Notes under the pieces: generated by a model
Told to the model about the DNA's origin: nothing
Database searches by the model: none
What the model saw: the letters and a program-made list of their open reading frames with translations, nothing else
Program-made: the position numbers and the translations under genes
NCBI GenBank assembly: GCA_018715855.1
Contig: DVKW01000122.1
Coordinates: 1 to 5,017, forward strand
Direction: 5' to 3'
From: Candidatus Galligastranaerophilus intestinigallinarum
Lineage (GTDB): Bacteria > Cyanobacteriota > Vampirovibrionia > Gastranaerophilales > Gastranaerophilaceae
Length of the DNA stretch: 5,017 nt
Part shown: positions 1 through 5,017 of the stretch, piece by piece
Position numbering within the stretch: position 1 is the stretch's first letter
How the letters are laid out: every line of letters begins with the position of its first letter

Positions 1-513
1 TTCAACGGTTATACCTTTTAAAAATGTATCTGTTGTTAAAATGCCTGTTGCACAATTTATTCCCGCTTCTTCTGTATCAGCAAGCATTGGCACCATTTTT
101 TGAATGCCTGAAACTATATTTTCAATAGGCAAATATACGCCTATAACACCTGTGCTTGTAACCATAACACTTTCTTTTTCAATATTTAAGCATTCAGCGG
201 CAGTTTGCGCCATTAAAAGGGCATCTTTATAGCCTCTTTCCCCTGTGCAGGAATTGGCGTTACCGCTATTTACAACAATTGCTTGAATTTTATTATTATT
301 TTTAGTTAAGCTTTCTGACCATAATAAAGGTGGCGCCTTAACAACATTTGTTGTGTAAACTGCAGAACATAACGCAGGCTTTTTAGAATATATTATTGAT
401 AAATCAAGCTTCTTTTTCTTAACCCCCGAATGAATTCCTTGAGCTAAAAACCCTTTTGGTGAAACTATTGTGCCATTTGTTGTTTTTATTTCTTCAGATA
501 TCATTGTATTCAT
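1..513 (-). CDS. argJ: Glutamate N-acetyltransferase / amino-acid acetyltransferase ArgJ, N-terminal part (3' end outside the window)
   Basis: ArgJ moves the acetyl group from N-acetylornithine to glutamate, giving ornithine and N-acetylglutamate; bifunctional members also use acetyl-CoA. The frame is open for 171 codons from ATG at 513 to the window edge with no stop. The family is usually about 390-410 residues, so roughly 40% is visible. Recognisable segments are PKGFLAQGIHSGVK near residues 19-32, TTNVVKAPP near 50, NSGNAN at 82-87, CTGERG just after it, TSTGVIG around 119-125 (the Thr121-Gly122 pair matches the family's oxyanion-hole position) and TTDTF at 160-164. The autocleavage site with the nucleophilic Thr (ATML-type motif) lies beyond the edge and cannot be checked. 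The ATG at 513 is preferred over the Met codon at 504 because GAAAGGG lies 7 bases upstream of it. The gene follows argC by 19 bases, a common argC-argJ pairing. Whether it is mono- or bifunctional cannot be told from this part. Confidence 0.95.
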   Translation of the reverse strand, partial: MNTMISEEIKTTNGTIVSPKGFLAQGIHSGVKKKKLDLSIIYSKKPALCSAVYTTNVVKAPPLLWSESLTKNNNKIQAIVVNSGNANSCTGERGYKDALLMAQTAAECLNIEKESVMVTSTGVIGVYLPIENIVSGIQKMVPMLADTEEAGINCATGILTTDTFLKGITVE

Positions 514-520
514 TGTTTTT

Positions 521-527
521 CCCTTTC
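521..527 (-). promoter_or_regulatory. Ribosome-binding site of argJ
   Basis: The minus strand reads GAAAGGG, followed by 7 bases and the ATG at 513. Its first six bases match the 5' half of the full Shine-Dalgarno consensus GAAAGGAGG. It lacks the GGAG core seen in front of argG, argH and argC, so it looks the weakest of the four. It lies in the 19-base gap after the argC stop and supports the first of two nearby Met codons (513 rather than 504) as the start. Confidence 0.65.
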
Positions 528-532
528 AATTT

Positions 533-1582
533 TTAAACAGGAAATATTCCTGCCGTTTTAATGCCTTCATCTTCACAAAAACCAAAGGTTAAATTCATAT
601 TTTGAACCGCTTGGCCTGATGCCCCTTTAATTAAATTGTCAATTGCACCTTGAACAATTACATTTTCTGTTCTTCGGTCGAAAAATAAACCGACGTCAAT
701 ATAATTTGAACCCTTTACCCATTTTGTTTCAGGGTAAATTCCATCTTTTAAAAGCCTTACAAATTTTTCATCTTTGTATTGGTTAAAATAAGCCTCTTTA
801 ACATCATCAAAAGTAAAACCATCTTTTAGTTTTAAATAAGAAGTTGTTAAAATGCCCCTGTTCATTGGAATTAGATGAGGTGTGAATTGAATAACAACAT
901 CTTTTTTTATTGCATTTGATAATTCTTGTTCAATTTCAGGAGTATGCCTGTGAGATGCAATTTTATAAGCTTTTATATTTTCATTTGTTTCTGAAAAATG
1001 AACCCCTAATGAAACGCCCCTTCCTGCCCCCGTTACGCCTGATTTTGCATCAATTATAACGGAATTTGTTTCAATTAAATTATTTTTAAATAAAGGGTAT
1101 AAACTTAAAATGGAACAAGTTGTGTAGCACCCCGGGTTTGCAATTAAATTTGTTTTTTTAATTTCTTCTCTATAAATTTCAGGAAGCCCGTAAACCGCCT
1201 TATCTAAAAGGCTTTCACCCAAATGTTCAACATTATACCATTTTTCATAAACGGTTTTACTTTTTAGCCTGAAATCTGCCCCTAAATCTATTATTTTCAC
1301 ATTACTCAATATTTCTTTCGTTACTTTGCTTGAAGCTATCCCATGCGGCAGTGCAAGAAAAATAACATCAACTTCTTTTGATAAGGTTTCAATGTCATCT
1401 TCAATTAAATTTATATCTAAAACTTTGTTAAAGTTAGAATAAACATCTTGAAAATTTTGCCCTTTATATGACCTTGATGTTAAAAACTTTAATTCAACAT
1501 TTTTATGGTTAGATAAAATTCTAACCAATTCTTCACCTGCATAACCTGTTGAACCTACAACTGCCGCTTTTATTTTTTCCAA
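533..1582 (-). CDS. argC: N-acetyl-gamma-glutamyl-phosphate reductase ArgC
   Basis: ArgC is the cytoplasmic NADPH-dependent enzyme that reduces N-acetylglutamyl 5-phosphate to N-acetylglutamate 5-semialdehyde, the third step toward ornithine. The 349-residue length is normal for the long-form family. The N-terminal Rossmann motif is GSTGYAGEELVRIL (10-23), followed by FLALPHG (75-81) and DLGADFRL (99-106). The catalytic Cys152 sits in NPGCYTT, the DAKSGVTGAGRG substrate loop is at 178-189, and the conserved His is in SHRHTPEIEQE (210-220). The C-terminal signature KGASGQAVQNMN (319-330) and the GIFPV ending are also typical. The start codon is TTG: no in-frame ATG precedes residue 240, an in-frame TGA lies at 1603-1601, and AGGAG sits 8 bases upstream of the TTG. 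The gene is 11 bases downstream of argH and 19 upstream of argJ. The protein shows no missing key residue. Confidence 0.98.
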   Translation of the reverse strand: MEKIKAAVVGSTGYAGEELVRILSNHKNVELKFLTSRSYKGQNFQDVYSNFNKVLDINLIEDDIETLSKEVDVIFLALPHGIASSKVTKEILSNVKIIDLGADFRLKSKTVYEKWYNVEHLGESLLDKAVYGLPEIYREEIKKTNLIANPGCYTTCSILSLYPLFKNNLIETNSVIIDAKSGVTGAGRGVSLGVHFSETNENIKAYKIASHRHTPEIEQELSNAIKKDVVIQFTPHLIPMNRGILTTSYLKLKDGFTFDDVKEAYFNQYKDEKFVRLLKDGIYPETKWVKGSNYIDVGLFFDRRTENVIVQGAIDNLIKGASGQAVQNMNLTFGFCEDEGIKTAGIFPV

Positions 1583-1590
1583 TTTTTTTT

Positions 1591-1595
1591 CTCCT
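1591..1595 (-). promoter_or_regulatory. Ribosome-binding site of argC, overlapping the argH stop codon
   Basis: The minus strand reads TTAGGAG, then eight A residues, then the TTG start of argC at 1582. AGGAG occupies 1595-1591, and the argH stop TAG occupies 1596-1594, so two bases serve both signals. The strong site and unstructured A-tract at ideal spacing decide in favour of TTG as the start. A ribosome ending argH would stop on top of this site, which suggests translational coupling; that part is inference. Confidence 0.85.
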
Positions 1596-2994
1596 AAATT
1601 TCATTATCAGATAGCCAAATTTTGTTTAATTCCAAAACATGTTTAACCGTTTCAGGGTTTGGCCCGCCAATTTCTTTTTTTGATATAACAGAATTTTTAA
1701 TATCAATTGCACTATAAATATCTTCTTCAAAAAGGTTTGATTCATTTTTAAATTCATCCATTGAAAGTTCATCAAGCGTTTTTTTAGAATTAATGCAATA
1801 AGAAACAAGTTTGCCTGCAACATTGTGAGAATCTCTGAATGGAAGCCCTTTTTTAGTTAAGTAATCTGCAACATCTGTTGCATTTAAAAAGCCTTCTTTT
1901 GCAGCTTGCAGCATTTTTTCTTTGTTCACTTTCATTGTTTTTAATACATTTGGAAGAATTTTAAGGCAATTTTTAACCGTTTTAATGCCATCAAATAAAG
2001 GTTCTTTATCTTCCTGCATATCTTTGTTATAAGCTAAAGGCAAAGATTTCATTGTGGTTAAAATGCTTATTAAAGAACCGTAAACCCTGCCTGTTTTTCC
2101 CCTTATAAGTTCTAAAATATCGGGGTTTTTCTTTTGTGGCATAATGCTTGAACCTGTTGAATAAGAATCATCAAGTTCAACAAACTTAAATTCAAAGCTT
2201 GACCACATTATAATTTCTTCTGAAATCCTGCTTAAATGGGTCATAATCATTGCTAAATCAGATAAAGTTTCAATAATAAAATCTCTGTCTGAAACTGCAT
2301 CCATTGAATTTAAACAGATTGAATCAAACCCCAAATGTTCAGCCACTAAGTTTCTTTTAATGTTATATGGACTGCCGGCCAGTGCCCCTGCCCCCAAGGG
2401 AAGAACATTAACCCTTTTATAGGTATCATCAAGCCTTTCTTTATCTCTTTTGAACATTTCAATATAAGCACCAAGATAATGCGCCAAAGTAACCGCTTGT
2501 GCTCTTTGAAGGTGAGTATACCCGGGCATTATTGTTTCAAGGTGATTATTTGAAAAATCCATTAAGGTTTTAATTAAATTTAAGATTAACTTTTGAATTT
2601 CTTTAATTTCATCTTTTAAATAAAGCCTTATATCAAGCGCCACTTGGTCATTTCTGCTTCTTGATGTATGAACTTTTTTGCCTATAGCACCGATTTTTTT
2701 CACTAAATTTGCTTCAATAAAAGAATGAATGTCTTCAAAGTTATAATCGAATTGAAGTTTTCCACTTTCAATTTCAGCTAAAATTTCATTTAACCCACCT
2801 ATAATTTCATCTTTGTCAGAGTCTGAAATTATTCCTTGATGAAAAAGCATTGTAGCGTGAGCAATGCTACCTTTAATGTCATATTTATATAAGACTTTAT
2901 CAAAAGGAAGTGATGAATTGAAATCGTTCACATCTTCATTTAATTCTTTTGAAAACCTTGAACCCCATAAAAGAGTGTTTTGTTCTTTTTGCAT
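1594..2994 (-). CDS. argH: Argininosuccinate lyase ArgH
   Basis: ArgH splits argininosuccinate into arginine and fumarate, the last step of the pathway. It belongs to the fumarase/aspartase superfamily, whose members act as cytoplasmic homotetramers with active sites built from three subunits. The 466-residue length is typical. The N-terminus LLWGSRFSKELNEDVNDFNSS (8-28) is characteristic. The three conserved regions follow: HTSRSRNDQVALD (109-121), MPGYTHLQRAQ (156-166) with the His161 region that acts in acid-base catalysis in the family, and the signature loop GSSIMPQKKNPD (281-292) carrying the catalytic serine. The C-terminal domain has NATDVADYL (371-379), GLPFRDSHNVAG (383-394) and GGPNPETV (443-450). 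The ATG at 2994 shares one base with the argG TAA stop and has AAAGGAG 8 bases upstream. The gene ends in TAG, inside the argC ribosome-binding site. It is intact, with no frameshift or missing catalytic motif. Confidence 0.98.
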   Translation of the reverse strand: MQKEQNTLLWGSRFSKELNEDVNDFNSSLPFDKVLYKYDIKGSIAHATMLFHQGIISDSDKDEIIGGLNEILAEIESGKLQFDYNFEDIHSFIEANLVKKIGAIGKKVHTSRSRNDQVALDIRLYLKDEIKEIQKLILNLIKTLMDFSNNHLETIMPGYTHLQRAQAVTLAHYLGAYIEMFKRDKERLDDTYKRVNVLPLGAGALAGSPYNIKRNLVAEHLGFDSICLNSMDAVSDRDFIIETLSDLAMIMTHLSRISEEIIMWSSFEFKFVELDDSYSTGSSIMPQKKNPDILELIRGKTGRVYGSLISILTTMKSLPLAYNKDMQEDKEPLFDGIKTVKNCLKILPNVLKTMKVNKEKMLQAAKEGFLNATDVADYLTKKGLPFRDSHNVAGKLVSYCINSKKTLDELSMDEFKNESNLFEEDIYSAIDIKNSVISKKEIGGPNPETVKHVLELNKIWLSDNEI

Positions 2995-4214
2995 TAAACA
3001 AGCTCCTTTGTTTTGTTTTTTTCATTAACTAATGCTCTAACCTTCAAGGGAAGCCCAAATAAGTTTATAAAGCCTTCAGCATCTTTATGGTTGTATAATT
3101 CACCCGTTGTAAAACTTGCTAAAGATTCGTTGTAGAGAGAATATTTTGATTTTGCACCCGCAGGAATAATGTTTCCTTTATAAAGTTTTAATTTAACGCA
3201 TCCTGTAACAGTTTCTTGAGTTTTATCAATAAATGCCATTAAAGCTTCCATTAAAGGTGTGAACCATTCGCCTGAATAGGTTAGTTCAGCGAATTTACTT
3301 GAAACGATTGATTTAAAAGATTGGGTTTGTTTATCTAAGCACAAATATTCAAGTTCTTTATGTGCATAGTATAAAATTGTTCCCCCGGGGGTTTCGTAAA
3401 CTCCTCTTGATTTCATCCCCACGACTCTGTTTTCAACCATATCAACAATACCGATGCCGTTTTTCCCGCCTAAAATGTTTAATTTTTTAATAAATTCGCT
3501 TGGCGCATAAGTTTCACCGTTTAATTTTGACGGAACGCCTTTTTCAAATTCAATTTCAATGTATGTTGCTTCATCTGGTGCTTTTTCAGGAGTAACCGAT
3601 AAATGAAGCAATTTATCATAGTTTGGCTCAATTGATGGGTCTTCAAGCTCTAACCCTTCATGGGATAAGTGCCAAAGGTTTTTATCTCTTGAATAGGTGT
3701 CGCCTTTTTTCATAGGAACTTCAATTCCTTTTTTTATAAGATATTCAATTTCATCTTCTCTTGATTTAATATCCCAAATTCTCCAAGGAGCAATGATTTT
3801 AAGTTCAGGCGCCAGTGCTTTTATACCAAGCTCAAACCTTACTTGGTCGTTTCCTTTGCCTGTTGCACCGTGGCAAATTGCAGTAGCACCTTCTTTTTTT
3901 GCAATTTCAACCAATTTTTTTGCAATTAGAGGCCTTGCAAGAGATGTTCCTAAAAGATATTTACCTTCATAAGTTGCATTTGCTTTAATTGCAGGGTAGA
4001 TATAATCAACCACAAATTCATCTTCAACATTTAAAAGGTAATATTTTATAGCCCCTGTTTTAAGCGCTTTTTCTTCTAAACCGTCTGTTTCTGTTCCTTG
4101 GCCGACATCAATGCAAACTGCAACTACATCAAAATCATAGTTTTCTTTTAACCAAGGGATGATAACTGTTGTGTCTAAGCCACCGGAGTAAGCTAAAATA
4201 ACTTTTTCTTTCAT
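2994..4214 (-). CDS. argG: Argininosuccinate synthase ArgG
   Basis: ArgG condenses citrulline with aspartate, using ATP through a citrullyl-AMP intermediate, to give argininosuccinate, AMP and pyrophosphate. The 406-residue length fits the common ~400-residue bacterial type. The N-type ATP pyrophosphatase P-loop is AYSGGLDTT (8-16). Substrate-binding segments follow: YEGKYLLGTSLARP (82-95), HGATGKGNDQVRFE (115-128), the family signature YSRDKNLWHLSHEG (174-187) and EDPS at 191-194. The synthetase domain has GIGIVDMVENRVVGMKSRG (253-271) then YETPGGT (273-279), and ends in a C-terminal oligomerisation helix region. The ATG at 4214 has AAGGAG 10 bases upstream and places the P-loop at the usual distance from the N-terminus. 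The gene is 17 bases downstream of argF and overlaps the argH start by one base. All expected motifs are present, so an active enzyme is likely. Confidence 0.98.
   Translation of the reverse strand: MKEKVILAYSGGLDTTVIIPWLKENYDFDVVAVCIDVGQGTETDGLEEKALKTGAIKYYLLNVEDEFVVDYIYPAIKANATYEGKYLLGTSLARPLIAKKLVEIAKKEGATAICHGATGKGNDQVRFELGIKALAPELKIIAPWRIWDIKSREDEIEYLIKKGIEVPMKKGDTYSRDKNLWHLSHEGLELEDPSIEPNYDKLLHLSVTPEKAPDEATYIEIEFEKGVPSKLNGETYAPSEFIKKLNILGGKNGIGIVDMVENRVVGMKSRGVYETPGGTILYYAHKELEYLCLDKQTQSFKSIVSSKFAELTYSGEWFTPLMEALMAFIDKTQETVTGCVKLKLYKGNIIPAGAKSKYSLYNESLASFTTGELYNHKDAEGFINLFGLPLKVRALVNEKNKTKELV
3003..3009 (-). promoter_or_regulatory. Ribosome-binding site of argH, inside the 3' end of argG
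   Basis: The minus strand reads AAAGGAG at 3009-3003, followed by 8 bases and the argH ATG at 2994. It lies within the last codons of argG. The junction reads TAATG, with the last A of the argG stop being the first base of the argH start. This arrangement favours termination-reinitiation coupling between the two enzymes. Confidence 0.85.
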
Positions 4215-4224
4215 TTTTTTATTT

Positions 4225-4230
4225 CTCCTT
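4225..4230 (-). promoter_or_regulatory. Ribosome-binding site of argG
   Basis: The minus strand reads AAGGAG at 4230-4225, then 10 mostly A bases, then the ATG at 4214. It begins two bases after the argF TAA stop (4234-4232). The spacing is slightly long but acceptable for this core, and no other in-frame start lies close by. Confidence 0.8.
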
Positions 4231-4231
4231 T

Positions 4232-5017
4232 TTATTTAATAATTGATGCTAATATTGCCATTTGGGCATACATTCTGTTTTCTGCCTGATTAAAAATTGA
4301 ATTTGCGTGAAGTTCAAAAGTTTCTTCAGCTATTTCTTGCCCCTTATGTGCAGGCAGGCAGTGAAGAACAATGGAATTATTTGCCGTATTTTTCATTAAG
4401 TCATTATTTATTTGATAGTTTTTAAATATTTCTTTTCTTGTTTCTATTTCATTTTCTTGACCCATTGAAGCCCAAACATCTGTATAAACAATGTTTGCAC
4501 CCTTAACACCGACATAGGGGTTTGAAACAATTTCAATTTTAGAACCTGTTTTTTCAGCAATTTTTTGAGCTTTTAAAATTTCTTCTTTTTTAGGTTCAAA
4601 GCCATATGGGCAAATTGCCGTTATATCTATTCCAAAAGAAGCGCAACCTGTGAGCAGGCTGTTTGTAACGTTGTTGCCATCGCCAATATATGCCAATTTT
4701 AAACCTTTAAAAGTTTTAAAAGTTTCATAAACGGTTAAAAGGTCTGCCATAATCTGGCATGGGTGAGAAAGGTCTGTTAAGGCGTTAACAACAGGAATTG
4801 ATGAGAATTTTGCAAATTGTTCAACGTCGCTATGCGCAAAAGTTCTTATTGTAACAGCATCAGCGTATTTTGAAATTACCCTTGCCGTATCTTCAACAGA
4901 TTCTCTTTTTCCTAAAATAATTTCATCTTGTTTTATAACATAGCTTTTGCCGCCTAATTTTGCCATTCCGATTTCAAAGCTTAATCTTGTTCTTAAAGAA
5001 GGCTTTGAAAAATACAT
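4232..5017 (-). CDS. argF: Ornithine carbamoyltransferase ArgF, 5' end outside the window
   Basis: ArgF transfers the carbamoyl group from carbamoyl phosphate to ornithine, giving citrulline. The 261 visible codons begin inside the carbamoyl-phosphate motif. The Met codon at the window edge aligns inside the family's IFEKPSTRTRVSFE segment, so it is internal and roughly 45-50 N-terminal residues are missing (family about 305-315). Visible motifs, numbered from the first visible residue: PSLRTR (6-11), a variant of STRTR; HPCQIMADL (85-93); GDGNNVTNS (112-120); DVWASMGQE (180-188), the ornithine-binding SMG loop; HCLPAHKG (219-226) with the catalytic Cys; and ENRMYAQMA at the C-terminus. HCLPAH and SMG point to ornithine carbamoyltransferase rather than the acetyl- or succinylornithine enzymes, which as recalled carry HCLP followed by basic residues. 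The biosynthetic neighbours make an anabolic role (argF, not arcB) more likely. The stop is TAA, 17 bases before argG. Confidence 0.96.
   Translation of the reverse strand: MYFSKPSLRTRLSFEIGMAKLGGKSYVIKQDEIILGKRESVEDTARVISKYADAVTIRTFAHSDVEQFAKFSSIPVVNALTDLSHPCQIMADLLTVYETFKTFKGLKLAYIGDGNNVTNSLLTGCASFGIDITAICPYGFEPKKEEILKAQKIAEKTGSKIEIVSNPYVGVKGANIVYTDVWASMGQENEIETRKEIFKNYQINNDLMKNTANNSIVLHCLPAHKGQEIAEETFELHANSIFNQAENRMYAQMAILASIIK

Noticed and set aside
409..420. Run of four Lys codons in argJ as a possible -1 frameshift site
   Set aside because: The run reads AAG AAA AAG AAG, so it is not the A-AAA-AAG slippery heptamer, and the ArgJ frame continues with conserved residues on both sides.
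514..532. Terminator or promoter between argC and argJ
   Set aside because: The gap is only 19 bases, holds the argJ ribosome-binding site, and shows no stem-loop with a T-tract or spaced -35/-10 pair.
1626..1823. Minus-strand open frame of 65 codons inside the 3' part of argH
   Set aside because: It is an alternate-frame reading of the ArgH C-terminal domain with a low-complexity Lys/Leu/Ile-rich product caused by AT-rich codons. The argH frame is fully intact here, so it is not a sign of a frameshift.
3382..3391. 10-base perfect palindrome CCCCCGGGGG in AT-rich DNA
   Set aside because: It encodes the Thr-Pro-Gly-Gly of the conserved YETPGGT motif in ArgG. Pro and Gly codons force G+C here, so a regulatory role need not be invoked.
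3697..3972. Plus-strand open frame of 91 codons inside argG
   Set aside because: It lies wholly within the conserved ArgG region that includes HGATGKGNDQVRFE, shows no recognisable domain and has no convincing ribosome-binding site; it is an antisense shadow of argG.
5015..5017. ATG at the window edge as the real start of argF
   Set aside because: The protein would begin inside the carbamoyl-phosphate motif and lack the first ~45-50 residues of the family. It is an internal Met, and the gene continues outside the window.

Overview
This window is one continuous piece of an arginine biosynthesis operon. All five genes are on the minus strand and read from the high-coordinate end downward in the order argF, argG, argH, argC, argJ. 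The two outer genes are cut by the window edges: argF lacks its 5' end and argJ lacks its 3' end. argG, argH and argC are complete. Gaps between genes run from a 1-base overlap to 19 bases, so there is no room for internal promoters or terminators of usual size, and a single polycistronic transcript is very likely. The operon promoter, any arginine-responsive operator and the terminator lie outside the window.

The products cover most of the pathway from N-acetylglutamyl phosphate onward. ArgC reduces N-acetylglutamyl phosphate to the semialdehyde. ArgJ moves the acetyl group from N-acetylornithine to glutamate, which frees ornithine and recycles the acetyl group. ArgF carbamoylates ornithine to citrulline, ArgG joins citrulline and aspartate, and ArgH splits argininosuccinate into arginine and fumarate. 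Only the kinase (ArgB) and the aminotransferase (ArgD) are missing from the linear route, and they probably lie just outside one of the window edges. ArgJ indicates the energy-saving acetyl-recycling form of the pathway.

The DNA is AT-rich (about one third G+C by eye) with a purine-rich coding strand. The genes are preceded by clear Shine-Dalgarno sites (AAGGAG, AAAGGAG, AGGAG, GAAAGGG), TAA and TAG stops are used, and Trp is encoded by TGG, as in the standard bacterial code. This fits a low-GC bacterium such as a Clostridia-like Firmicute or another AT-rich, possibly gut-associated, lineage. The exact phylum cannot be settled from these housekeeping genes by eye.

No mobile element, CRISPR array, RNA gene or novel system was found, and no gene-free stretch exceeds 19 bases. 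The points worth a second look are the rotated gene order, a TTG start for argC whose ribosome-binding site overlaps the argH stop codon, the argG/argH TAATG junction, and a Leu-containing variant of the carbamoyl-phosphate motif in ArgF.
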